DNA of 64,000 bases, from positions 1,551,871 through 1,615,870 of the forward strand of contig DS990260.1 of assembly GCA_000155435.1 (NCBI GenBank). The letters run 5' to 3'. Numbering within the stretch: position 1 is the first letter of the stretch; every line of letters begins with the position of its first letter. The stretch is from Clostridiales bacterium 1_7_47FAA. Lineage in GTDB: Bacteria > Bacillota > Clostridia > Lachnospirales > Lachnospiraceae. Both the position numbers and the translations under genes were made by a program. Below are positions 17,787 through 25,208 of this stretch, in pieces. Below the pieces are notes generated by a model, which worked only from the letters and a program-made list of their open reading frames with translations, was not told the DNA's origin and did no database searches.

Positions 17787-18740
17787 TCAGCCCTGCTGTG
17801 TCTTCAGCCTGACTGCGTCTAAAAGCACTGCCACAAAGATAATAAGGCCATTAATCATCTGCACATAGTAGCTGGATACACCCAGTATCTGCAGTCCCAC
17901 CTGGATGACGGTAAGGAGCAGGACGCCGCCCAGCACTCCCAGGACATTTCCCTGGCCGCCGCTGCACGCCACGCCGCCGATTACAGTGGCTGCAATGTTA
18001 TTCATGTCATAGGAGGTACCAAATGTGGAGGTGACAGCCCCCATGTAGGCGGAAAGGAAGAATCCGGCAACGCCTGCCAGGAATCCTGAGATGGTAAAGG
18101 CAATGATTTTTATCCTGTCAACCTTGATACCTGACACATAAGCCGCGTCCTCATTGCCGCCTACCGCGTACAGACTGCGTCCATAGGGTGTCTTATTCCA
18201 CAGGATATATACGAATACAAACACTGCAACCAATGCAATGGGAAGGGTGGGAATGCCTGCAACGCTTCCCTGCCCGAACCATTTGTAGGAATCCGGCATA
18301 TTGGTAATGGCGCGCCCCTGGGTGATGACCAGGAATGCCCCCAGCAGGGTCAGCTTCACGGCAAGGGTTTCCACCAGTGCCACTGCTTTCAGCTTTGCTA
18401 TCAGCACTCCGTTTAAAGCGCCTATAGAGGCGCCTACCAGGAAGATGACCAGGATGGCAAGCGCGGCAGGGCAGCCTTTTTCAAGCAGCAGAAGTCCGCA
18501 GGTAGCGGAAAATGACATCACGCCCAACAGGGACAGATCGATTAAGCCAAGCATGATTGCAAAGGCCTGGGCAAAGGAAAGGATTCCAAGTACCGTTGCC
18601 TGTGAAAGGACATTCCCTAAAATCGTAGGTTTGAAGAAGCTGGGTTCCAGGCCGCCCACAACGGCAACCGCCAGGACCAGCAGAATCCACACAATATTAT
18701 TCAGCAATTTTCTTTTTAATTTGAACCATTTTATATTCAC
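17787..18740 (-). CDS. Sugar ABC transporter permease (RbsC-like)
   Basis: 317 residues with 8-10 membrane segments and the family loop TPYGRSLYAVGGNEDAAYVSGI that contacts the ATPase. GTG at 18740 is preferred because GGAGGG lies before it; an ATG at 18761 reads through that site. It lies downstream of the ATPase gene and formerly formed one transporter with the substrate-binding protein now split by the prophage. Confidence 0.9.
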   Translation of the reverse strand: MNIKWFKLKRKLLNNIVWILLVLAVAVVGGLEPSFFKPTILGNVLSQATVLGILSFAQAFAIMLGLIDLSLLGVMSFSATCGLLLLEKGCPAALAILVIFLVGASIGALNGVLIAKLKAVALVETLAVKLTLLGAFLVITQGRAITNMPDSYKWFGQGSVAGIPTLPIALVAVFVFVYILWNKTPYGRSLYAVGGNEDAAYVSGIKVDRIKIIAFTISGFLAGVAGFFLSAYMGAVTSTFGTSYDMNNIAATVIGGVACSGGQGNVLGVLGGVLLLTVIQVGLQILGVSSYYVQMINGLIIFVAVLLDAVRLKTQQG

Positions 18741-18781
18741 TTTTATCCCTCCATGTCTCATACATTCACAAACAATGGCAT

Positions 18782-20287
18782 TTAACCCACAGAATCACGG
18801 ATGTTGATTACATCCTCATGGCTCAGTCCATGATTCCTTACATCCTTTTCCAACCTGCCGTTTTTAAAGAACAGTATCCTGTCAACGGTACGGATAAGCT
18901 CGTCAAAATCATTGGTCAGGTACAGGACGGATGTATGGTCCTCTTCTGCTATCTTATTGATATTTTCAATAATCTCCTCACGGCTCTTAATATCAATTCC
19001 AATGGTGGGTTCATCCAGCATCAGAAGCTTCGGACCGGTACTGACCGTCTTTGCCACAACTACCTTCTGCTGGTTCCCGCCAGAAAGGCTGTTAAGTTTA
19101 TCATCTGTGGAGTTTGCCTTAACATGGAACAGTTCAAAATAATGCTCTGATATATCCCTGGATTTTTCCATATCCACAAATCCCAGCTTATTCTTAAGCG
19201 TGGTGTACAGGGACGGCAGGCTGATATTCTCACGGATGGACATAAGGCCCACGATTCCCTCCTTATGCCTGTCATAGGAGACATAGGAAATCCCGTTTTT
19301 CATGGCATCGGACGGGTTGCGGATTCCCACCTTCTCATTGCCCCCTATCCATATTTCCCCCTCGGTCATTTTCTCCAGGCCGAACAGGGTACGGCACAGT
19401 TCCCTTGCGCCTGAACCTGGAAATCCCACCAGACCTGTGATTTCGCCGCGGTATAGCTTTACGGACACATCCTTAAGGATATGGCCGGACATGTTCCTGC
19501 ATTCCAGCAGCAGTTCCCTGCCGCTGTTGTCCGGAAGCTTTTCCCGGTTTATCAGCTCCACTTCCTCGCCTGCAATCAGGCTTGCCAGACGTTCCTCATT
19601 TAGCTCACCGCCATCAGAACCTGAAAAGGAACGCCCGTCCCTTATGACCGTCACATCATCTGACAGCTCCACCACCTCCTGGAGGTAATGGCTGATAAAG
19701 ATAAATGCAGTCCCTTGGGCCTTTAATTCATTGACAAACACAAACAGTTCCTGACGCTCAACCGATGATAGGGCGGTTGTCGGCTCGTCCAGGATGATCA
19801 GCTTTGCGCCGCCATGCATGGCCCTGATGATGTTTACCTTCCTCTGGTCCACTCCATTTAAGTTGCGCACCTTTTCTTTTGGGTCCACATCCAGGCCATA
19901 TTTTCGCAGTTCTTTTTCCGCGTCTATGAATAATTTCCCCCAGTCCACAAAACCGCCCTTTTTCCTGGGCCATATGCCCATGAAAACATTTTCCCCGACA
20001 GTCAGTTCCGGAACAATGCTGGCGTGCTGCGGCACTATCTTAACTCCCATATTCTGCCGTTCAAAGACAGAATATGGGGTGATATCATTGCCGTCCAGCG
20101 TAACAATGCCGCTGTTCTGTTTATAGATTCCGGCTATGATGTTGACAACCGTGGATTTTCCGGCTCCATTCCTTCCAAGCAGAGAGTGGATGGTCCCTTT
20201 TTTTATGGTAAAGCTCACATCCTTCAGGGCCTGGGTTGCACCGAAGTTCTTGCTGACATGCTCAACCTTCAGGAGTATTTCTTCCAT
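18782..20287 (-). CDS. Sugar ABC transporter ATP-binding protein (RbsA/MglA-like)
   Basis: 501 residues with two ATPase halves. The first has Walker A GRNGAGKST and Walker B LIILDEPTTALS. The second has a degenerate P-loop (GFPGSGARE), signature LSGGNQQK and LLMLDEPTIGID, as usual for carbohydrate importers of this type. It energises the RbsC-like permease. The start has AGGTGAAAC before it, 46 bases after the binding-protein stop. Confidence 0.93.
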   Translation of the reverse strand: MEEILLKVEHVSKNFGATQALKDVSFTIKKGTIHSLLGRNGAGKSTVVNIIAGIYKQNSGIVTLDGNDITPYSVFERQNMGVKIVPQHASIVPELTVGENVFMGIWPRKKGGFVDWGKLFIDAEKELRKYGLDVDPKEKVRNLNGVDQRKVNIIRAMHGGAKLIILDEPTTALSSVERQELFVFVNELKAQGTAFIFISHYLQEVVELSDDVTVIRDGRSFSGSDGGELNEERLASLIAGEEVELINREKLPDNSGRELLLECRNMSGHILKDVSVKLYRGEITGLVGFPGSGARELCRTLFGLEKMTEGEIWIGGNEKVGIRNPSDAMKNGISYVSYDRHKEGIVGLMSIRENISLPSLYTTLKNKLGFVDMEKSRDISEHYFELFHVKANSTDDKLNSLSGGNQQKVVVAKTVSTGPKLLMLDEPTIGIDIKSREEIIENINKIAEEDHTSVLYLTNDFDELIRTVDRILFFKNGRLEKDVRNHGLSHEDVINIRDSVG

Positions 20288-20333
20288 GTTTCACCTGTCC
20301 TTTCCTATGGTTACCCGGTAAACACCACGCGGG

Positions 20334-20873
20334 TCATTTCCCTTCTGCCTTCAGTGCAGCCACACCCCAGTGTCCGTCCTCATTGACATTGCTGCTGTCC
20401 AGGGCGTAAGGAGGGACCTGAAGGATTGGACCGGTCTCTCCGTCCATGAATTCAGCTGTCTTCCAATAGAAATCCTCGTTGGTATAGGTTCCGGAGGTGG
20501 GAACCGGCTCCCCTTTAAAGATATACTGTACCAGCATATCAACTGCCATTGGCCCATATGCATAGGCATCTTCTACGATAATCGCATCGTAATATCCATC
20601 CTGAAGGAACCTGACCGCATCCGGCTCCCCGTCTCCTGTGACGAATATCACATGATCCTCATCCCCCACCGGATGCCACATGCCGGCAATCTGCATGGCT
20701 TCCGCACATCCCAGGCCAGGGTCGTCGGATGGGCAGTGTACCGCATCGATTTCCTTATCGTACTTGGCAATTACATTGGTCAGGGCTTCCTGGGATTTGG
20801 AGCGCTCACCTTCTCCGGGCACTTCAATCTTCTCAATTTCCGGATACTTATCCATCACAGCGTCAAAGCCATC
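20334..20873 (-). pseudogene. 3' part of sugar-binding lipoprotein gene, split by prophage
   Basis: Encodes the C-terminal 179 residues of a periplasmic-binding-protein-type sugar receptor (from about DGFDAVMDKYPEIEKIEV to its stop). The 5' part lies at 56812-57447 beyond the prophage. Joining 57447-56812 to 20873-20334 gives 1176 bases, a 391-residue protein without frame break. Translation of this fragment could only start inside phage sequence, so no signal peptide is present and the transporter should be inactive in this lysogen. Confidence 0.93.
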
Positions 20874-20878
20874 CTTGC
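20874..20878. repeat. Prophage target-site duplication, left copy (CTTGC)
   Basis: CTTGC directly before the phage end TGTGCGCG. The same 5 bases follow the other phage end at 56812-56816. Five bases is the duplication size of Mu-type transposition. Confidence 0.9.
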
Positions 20879-20888
20879 TGTGCGCGCC

Positions 20889-20927
20889 CAACATTTTTGG
20901 CAAAAATTCTCAACATTTTTGGCAAAA
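20889..20927. repeat. Two 17-bp repeats at the left phage end
   Basis: CAACATTTTTGGCAAAA occurs at 20889-20905 and 20911-20927, a period of 22 bases (two helical turns), starting 10 bases inside the phage end. Such spaced copies are expected for transposase-binding sites. Confidence 0.7.
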
Positions 20928-20936
20928 TATTTTGGG

Positions 20937-20977
20937 AAAACGGGAGCCTGAAATAGTTCTCTTCAAGCTCCCGTTTT
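20937..20977. terminator. Bidirectional terminator at the left phage end
   Basis: 11-bp arms AAAACGGGAGC / GCTCCCGTTTT, extended inside by TGAA/TTCA. It ends late phage transcription before it can enter the host ABC operon. Confidence 0.85.
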
Positions 20978-20983
20978 TGTCAC

Positions 20984-21130
20984 TTATTTTGAGAATTCTG
21001 CTTTAAGAATTTCCTTCTCGCTATCCGTCAATTTCGCATAGGAGTTAATTATCTCTTCCGCACTTCCCTCTCCATTTTGAAGTCTTACTTTTATTGAATT
21101 AACGAATATTACTTTCTTCCATGCTTCCAT
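20984..21130 (-). CDS. Small phage protein, 48 residues
   Basis: ATG after GGGAGG at good distance. The product begins MEAWKKVIF and ends in a helix ILKAEFSK; the N-terminal Trp/Lys pattern recalls short XkdX-like proteins near tail-fibre genes, but the match is weak. Last gene of the late transcript, 6 bases before the terminator. Confidence 0.6.
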   Translation of the reverse strand: MEAWKKVIFVNSIKVRLQNGEGSAEEIINSYAKLTDSEKEILKAEFSK

Positions 21131-21134
21131 AAAG

Positions 21135-21587
21135 TCAACCTCCCATTATTTGAGCAAGTGCTACTGACATGGCATCAATCAACTGCACGTTATTATCTAC
21201 CTTACGTTCTAAATCACTTTTTTTCAACAGCCTTATTGTAATCAGATTATCAATTAGAGCTGGCTCTGCCGTCACCTCTTCTGAAACGGTATGGCCTTCT
21301 TCATCCACAATAGCTGACCAGCCCCCTATAGCTTCTTTAACAATATAATCATTCTGAATGTTATATGTATCTAACTTAGAATAATTCATGTACTGATTTT
21401 CGAGGATTCCCTGGTCTGACATCAAAGTAAGTGTAGAAAGCTCACTCTCTGTCTTGAAAAGTTTCAACAGGTCAATTTCCTGGGCCTGAGACTGTAATAT
21501 TTGAACTTCTAGGGATGGAACATTTTGGTTCCTTATTACATTAAAAACTGGAACGGATATTCCTGTCATAGTGACCAATCTTGACAT
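21135..21587 (-). CDS. Phage protein downstream of tail fibre, unknown
   Basis: 150 residues, start ATG overlapping the preceding TGA (TGATG), so translation is coupled. It starts MSRLVTMTGISVPVFNVI and contains a segment with tyrosines and asparagines in the middle (QYMNYSKLDTYNIQNDYIV). No domain recognised. Position right after the variable fibre region suggests a fibre-assembly or adhesion role, which is only positional inference. Confidence 0.7.
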   Translation of the reverse strand: MSRLVTMTGISVPVFNVIRNQNVPSLEVQILQSQAQEIDLLKLFKTESELSTLTLMSDQGILENQYMNYSKLDTYNIQNDYIVKEAIGGWSAIVDEEGHTVSEEVTAEPALIDNLITIRLLKKSDLERKVDNNVQLIDAMSVALAQIMGG

Positions 21588-21763
21588 CACATTTCCTCCT
21601 CTTCTTCTGAATCATCTATACCGTTGTTATTGCAATCAGATGGTCCCCCTTTACCACTTTGATGTTTTCCCGGAAATGGTACATTTGCCGGCGCATCATA
21701 CAGATATGGAGTTGGCTGCTTTTCTGCAAAATCCGGTCCTATTTCTTTCTTCTGTTTTGACAT
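21587..21763 (-). CDS. Small acidic phage protein, 58 residues
   Basis: ATG preceded by AAGGAGGACAAG. The product starts MSKQKKEIGPDF, has a Pro/Gly-rich middle and ends in an acidic run DDSEEEE. It is coupled by overlap to the 150-residue gene. Unknown function. Confidence 0.65.
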   Translation of the reverse strand: MSKQKKEIGPDFAEKQPTPYLYDAPANVPFPGKHQSGKGGPSDCNNNGIDDSEEEEEM

Positions 21764-21841
21764 AATCTTGTCCTCCTTGTTTTTGAATAAATATTTAGAC
21801 TTTGTGGTTATATAAATGATAAAAATCAGTGCATAGTATCA

Positions 21842-22075
21842 CGCAATACGGATTTAAAATTACTTGCTTCATGTTTTAACTTTGAAAAAGTAGCTATAAT
21901 ACAGCCTTTTTTCGATGATGCAGACCAATCATTCGGTTTTCGCTCCTATTACAATATGTCGATGGCAGCAGGCTACGCAATACATTTCTACTACAGTGGC
22001 GAGAAACGTATTACATTGCGATTTTTAGATACTGATGGTACCTGGAAAGATTCATGGACTGGAAAGTTGCAATAG
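21842..22075 (+). CDS. Silent tail-fibre C-terminal cassette 1
   Basis: Open frame of 77 codons beginning R-NTDL at the crossover site and ending TAG. It has no start codon or ribosome site of its own. Content includes FRSYYNMSMAAGYAIHFYY and ends DGTWKDSWTGKLQ, a pattern of short beta strands. It can only be expressed after inversion joins it to the constant fibre part. It ends 13 bases before the end of cassette 2, facing it. Confidence 0.8.
   Translation, partial: RNTDLKLLASCFNFEKVAIIQPFFDDADQSFGFRSYYNMSMAAGYAIHFYYSGEKRITLRFLDTDGTWKDSWTGKLQ
21845..21856 (+). repeat. Shufflon crossover site 1
   Basis: AATACGGATTTA preceded by ACGC; plus orientation, opens cassette 1. Confidence 0.88.
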
Positions 22076-22088
22076 CTTAAATGATTAT

Positions 22089-22376
22089 TCACCACCATTT
22101 TTTCATGAACAGCGCATCTGCCGAAATACCCTGCGGGATTATTTTCTGCTCATTTCGGTCATTGCCCACGAAACAAGTCAGGATGTTTGAAGATGACGCT
22201 ATGTAACATGCGTATGCAACGTTCCCATTGCTTTTTACATTGGTAACACATAGAAACATATATCCATCTGGTACAGTAATCGGTATACGTATCTCCTGTC
22301 CACCATTAGGCGCAAGAGTTATGGATTGTGAATATGTAAATGTTTTTATAAGCAATGGGTTAATTAAATCCGTATT
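22089..22376 (-). CDS. Silent tail-fibre C-terminal cassette 2
   Basis: Frame from the crossover site to a stop at 22089, 95 codons after NTDL begins. It contains IRIPITVPDGYMFLCVTNV and ends in FMKKWW, a strand-rich pattern. A GTG just upstream of the site is not credible as a start since no ribosome site precedes it. Silent partner of cassette 1 in the first invertible pair. Confidence 0.8.
   Translation of the reverse strand, partial: NTDLINPLLIKTFTYSQSITLAPNGGQEIRIPITVPDGYMFLCVTNVKSNGNVAYACYIASSSNILTCFVGNDRNEQKIIPQGISADALFMKKWW
22365..22376 (-). repeat. Shufflon crossover site 2
   Basis: TAAATCCGTATT on the plus strand. The extended match GTGCGCAATACGGATTTAA is shared exactly with site 5. 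Confidence 0.88.
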
Positions 22377-22437
22377 GCGCACATCAGTATGTTAATTCAT
22401 CAAAAACTCATTTTTATTCATTTTAGTTGCTGTGTAC

Positions 22438-22449
22438 AATACGGATTTA
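22438..22449 (+). repeat. Shufflon crossover site 3
   Basis: AATACGGATTTA preceded by TGTGTAC; plus orientation, opens cassette 3. Confidence 0.88.
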
Positions 22450-22767
22450 TCAGACCATGGAATTGTTAAGGCATATTCTGGGGATGCCGTCATTAATTCG
22501 GATTGGGTAAGTGCTGGAACCGTGGTATACAAAGTCCTTAACGGTACGTGTTTTGTGGATTTTGATATCACTGTAAAGCAGATTACAGCAATAAACACGC
22601 TGATTGTAAGCGGACTGCCTGAATCAACAATCGTCAGGCACGGGCGCATTACAGGCTGGGAAAACGGCGACATTTCTATGCCGTTTTACTTAAATAAAAA
22701 GGATATCATTGCAAATCCCTGTGGTGCAGGGAGGTATGCAGGATGTCTTTCCTTTTCAATTATATAG
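22438..22767 (+). CDS. Silent tail-fibre C-terminal cassette 3
   Basis: Frame of about 109 codons beginning NTDLSDHGIVKAYSG. It resembles cassette 5 in the segment LIVSGLPES (there LICSGMPKS) and in overall length, so the two are paralogous receptor-binding ends. It ends TAG at 22767, overlapping the end of cassette 4 by 8 bases. Confidence 0.8.
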   Translation, partial: NTDLSDHGIVKAYSGDAVINSDWVSAGTVVYKVLNGTCFVDFDITVKQITAINTLIVSGLPESTIVRHGRITGWENGDISMPFYLNKKDIIANPCGAGRYAGCLSFSII

Positions 22768-23038
22768 TTCGCCAACCGGTCCAACCGATTCCAGCAAGAG
22801 TATAACTTCGGACAAACAAGTTAGTATCTGACACTGCAAAAGCAACCTGAATAGCCCAGGCAAGCTCAAGAGACATACCGATAACAAAGCCATTACCAAA
22901 TCCACTGACTCCCTGCTTATATGGTGTATTGAGTGTATTATTATCCCAAATTGCCATTACTACCGTCTCGCTTTTACCCTCAGTAAGGAAATTGCAGTCA
23001 GCAACTCTGCTCGCAAACCTGTTACTTAAATCCGTATT
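22760..23038 (-). CDS. Silent tail-fibre C-terminal cassette 4
   Basis: Frame of about 92 codons beginning NTDLSNRFASRVADCNF, rich in Gly and aromatic residues and ending GIGWTGWRTI, a W-x-x-W ending common in phage tail-fibre tips. An in-frame ATG upstream of the site (23110) belongs to unrelated spacer sequence. Confidence 0.8.
   Translation of the reverse strand, partial: NTDLSNRFASRVADCNFLTEGKSETVVMAIWDNNTLNTPYKQGVSGFGNGFVIGMSLELAWAIQVAFAVSDTNLFVRSYTLAGIGWTGWRTI
23027..23038 (-). repeat. Shufflon crossover site 4
   Basis: TAAATCCGTATT on the plus strand; minus orientation, opens cassette 4. Confidence 0.88.
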
Positions 23039-23172
23039 ATGCCCGGAAATGCAAAAATATAGCACGCATAACAATTCTATATAATTATAACTGTGCTCAA
23101 CATCCCCCATAAGCGTACTTTAAGTAAGCCTCCCATCTGGCAGGCCAAAAAAATCCTGTCAGATTTTAAGAG

Positions 23173-24168
23173 TTAGGATGCAGCATACATGTCGTACTCA
23201 TATCTAATCTTTCCGGCACCATTTTTTGCATATATCCTGGTGGTTTCTACACTCGAATGCCCCATCAAATCACATAATGTTGGAAGCGGCATACCTTTGT
23301 TCAATGCACGCGTGGCAAATGTGTGCCTCAGCAAATGCGGAAATACCCGCTTACCCAGCCCTGCCTTTTTTGCAATCTTCCGGATAATGTTCTCCAGGGC
23401 ATTCTTCTTTAATCCTTGATAAGGTGCCCTTTTTGATAGTATCACAGCCCCGCTCCTACGGTCCCCCAAATATCGTTCCAAATATTCCATCGCACGGTCA
23501 TTAAAGAACACCATGCGCTCCTTCTTTCCCTTTCCTAATACTTTCCCACATCCCGCCTGAAGGTCCATATCTTCTACCCGCATACTGACCACTTCGCTGA
23601 CACGACAACCACTTGCCAGGAACAGCTCCAGAACTGCATTGTCACGGATATTGGTTCCACAGGCAATACGCAGTTTCTCTACTTCACGGCTGGTCAATGC
23701 CTCCCGTATTTCTGCTACATACTTGATTGGGTCCACGGTGGACATAGGATTTTTTGAGATGTAGCCTCGTTCATGTAGAAAAGTAAAGAAGGAGCTTGCA
23801 ATGCGCCGTTTGTGGTCTTTGGTGCTGGAGCTAATCTTTCTAGCCTGCTCATAATAATTAAGGCATTCCACCACATCCTCTCCCGCGATTTCCTGTACTG
23901 GCTTACCTACATAAATCAGTAAGTCCGTCAAAAAACGCTGGTATTGATTGACTGTACTAACCGAATAATTTTCAAACCTGATTTTCCCGATGAAAATATC
24001 CAATTCTGGAAAGCTGATTATGTTGGTACTCAACCCGGTTTCCCTTTTGGATATTTCGTAGTTTCGCAACACTGACGATAGTGCCCCGTCAATCACCTGC
24101 AGCGCAGGCCGGTCCAGTTCATTGGACAACCTGGCCATAAGCTCATCTTTTAACCTTACTTCATCCAT
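23173..24168 (-). CDS. Tyrosine recombinase, probable shufflon recombinase
   Basis: 331 residues. An N-terminal SAM-like core-binding domain (about 55-150) is followed by the catalytic domain with R189 (SGCRVSEV), K213 (GKGKKER), H278/R281 (HLLRH), H304 (LMGHSS) and Y313 (RIYAK): the full set. The ATG at 24168 has GGAGGTAGAACAA before it. It lies inside the shufflon between sites 4 and 5, so it most likely catalyses the inversions (Rci-like). It is not needed for integration, which the MuA-like transposase handles. Confidence 0.88.
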   Translation of the reverse strand: MDEVRLKDELMARLSNELDRPALQVIDGALSSVLRNYEISKRETGLSTNIISFPELDIFIGKIRFENYSVSTVNQYQRFLTDLLIYVGKPVQEIAGEDVVECLNYYEQARKISSSTKDHKRRIASSFFTFLHERGYISKNPMSTVDPIKYVAEIREALTSREVEKLRIACGTNIRDNAVLELFLASGCRVSEVVSMRVEDMDLQAGCGKVLGKGKKERMVFFNDRAMEYLERYLGDRRSGAVILSKRAPYQGLKKNALENIIRKIAKKAGLGKRVFPHLLRHTFATRALNKGMPLPTLCDLMGHSSVETTRIYAKNGAGKIRYEYDMYAAS

Positions 24169-24180
24169 TTGTTCTACCTC

Positions 24181-24211
24181 CATACAATAAATTTGGTATC
24201 TTTATTGTATG
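24181..24211. promoter_or_regulatory. Perfect inverted repeat upstream of the recombinase
   Basis: Arms CATACAATAAA and TTTATTGTATG, 11 bp each with a 9-base spacer, 13 bases before the recombinase start codon. It could be an operator, a leader hairpin that limits recombinase synthesis, or an accessory binding site. No T run follows. Confidence 0.6.
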
Positions 24212-24250
24212 ATAGGAGGCTTGGCAGCACCAGACTGCTTTACTGTGCGC

Positions 24251-24262
24251 AATACGGATTTA
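24251..24262 (+). repeat. Shufflon crossover site 5
   Basis: AATACGGATTTA within GTGCGCAATACGGATTTAA, identical to site 2 over 19 bases. Confidence 0.88.
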
Positions 24263-24580
24263 ACAATGAGTGCAGTCACACTGATTGAAGATATCATAGA
24301 TTCTGAAATAACGGGTGAAATATACTATCGTGTAAAATCAGGCATATGCTACATAAGGTGCCGGATTATTACGCCATCTGCTTCTGCAAGGGAAAACGTG
24401 CTTATTTGTAGTGGGATGCCTAAATCTGCCATAGGACAAAGCCGCTACTGCTCGAACGGTATAGGAACTGCTGCTATAGGTGTGGTTTACATTGATAATA
24501 ATTCGACCGAACTGAAGATTAATTTGTCAGGCCAGGCGGGGAATGGATATGTTTCCTTTTCATATCCCATTAATCAATAA
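24251..24580 (+). CDS. Silent tail-fibre C-terminal cassette 5
   Basis: Frame of about 109 codons beginning NTDLTMSAVTLIEDIID and ending SFSYPINQ. Related to cassette 3 by the LICSGMPKS segment. It ends 4 bases before the end of the currently expressed cassette 6, so a single inversion between sites 5 and 6 would exchange 5 for 6. Confidence 0.82.
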   Translation, partial: NTDLTMSAVTLIEDIIDSEITGEIYYRVKSGICYIRCRIITPSASARENVLICSGMPKSAIGQSRYCSNGIGTAAIGVVYIDNNSTELKINLSGQAGNGYVSFSYPINQ

Positions 24581-24584
24581 ATGA

Positions 24585-25196
24585 TTATTTTGATGTTATC
24601 ATGAAAGTTCCAATCATAGTGATTTGACTATTTGCTGCTAATGTTTGATTAGTGTTAACATTCCCGTTCACGGCTATGTAAACAGCCTTTTCATTATGCT
24701 TTATATCCCATGCTATAGTATGTTCTGCTACCTGCCTTTTGAATTTGAGTAAACATGTGTATGGACTAGCATCTTTTAAAATATCAACTACTACATAACT
24801 GTGTACCAATAGTCCATAAGTACAGATAGCGCCAAAATCAGTATGTATTTTTGCATAATCTGTATCTTCAAACCAAGATGCACTAGGAAATTCTCTTTTA
24901 TAATTCAAATCCGTATTGAGCCCACTAATACTTTTTTGCAGCCCGTCTGTTATCTTCGTGATTTTGGGTCCCACATCCGCTGCCAGGACCTGCTGTGTGT
25001 TGACGCTGTCCAGCACATGGCACAACATGCTTTTTTCTATCATCTTGTTTGCCAGCCGCTCCAGGAATGCATCATTGTTAATCAGCTTCCCGAACAGGGC
25101 ATTGTATACATCCGCGTGGACCGGGTCTGAGGTTTCCAGCTTTCTCAACTCCCGGATGAGCGCCGCCTGTTCTTCATTTATCTCAAAATTCGCCAT
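24585..25196 (-). CDS. Tail fibre: constant N-terminus plus expressed cassette 6
   Basis: 203 residues. Residues 1-93 (MANFEINEEQAALIRELRKL...) are the constant, mostly helical attachment part, with a likely trimeric coiled region around TKITDGLQKSISGL. NTDL at the crossover site opens the variable part, which ends FMITSK. GGAGG precedes the ATG. It follows the collar-fibre gene in the late operon. Expected to form the receptor-binding tip; which tip is made depends on the orientation of the shufflon. Confidence 0.85.
   Translation of the reverse strand: MANFEINEEQAALIRELRKLETSDPVHADVYNALFGKLINNDAFLERLANKMIEKSMLCHVLDSVNTQQVLAADVGPKITKITDGLQKSISGLNTDLNYKREFPSASWFEDTDYAKIHTDFGAICTYGLLVHSYVVVDILKDASPYTCLLKFKRQVAEHTIAWDIKHNEKAVYIAVNGNVNTNQTLAANSQITMIGTFMITSK
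24907..24917 (-). repeat. Shufflon crossover site 6 (expression junction)
   Basis: AAATCCGTATT on the plus strand. The base after the 11-base core differs from the other five sites (G instead of A on the coding strand), so the invariant core is AATACGGATTT. Confidence 0.88.
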
Positions 25197-25208
25197 CTTC
25201 CCTGCCTC

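Larger units (their letters stand above)
21845..24917. other. Tail-fibre shufflon: six inverted crossover sites, six cassettes
   Basis: Six copies of AATACGGATTT stand at 21845(+), 22366(-), 22438(+), 23028(-), 24251(+) and 24907(-). Each is read in frame as N-T-D-L and opens a different C-terminal reading frame ending in a stop. The frames lie tail to tail in three pairs (21845-22376, 22438-23038, 24251-24917). A tyrosine recombinase gene sits between the second and third pair. The constant fibre part is fused to the last site. The layout equals that of the R64 pilV shufflon but in a phage tail fibre. Confidence 0.9.

Noticed and set aside
20884..20888. GCGCC, also at 56821-56825, as the target duplication
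   Set aside because: It is a 5-base match and also keeps the host frame, but the phage would then begin CAAC and end GCAG. CTTGC gives TG...CA ends and a more natural host junction.
23173..24168. Tyrosine recombinase as phage integrase
   Set aside because: The prophage ends show a 5-bp duplication and TG...CA, and a MuA/MuB pair is present; the gene lies among inversion sites, not at an end.
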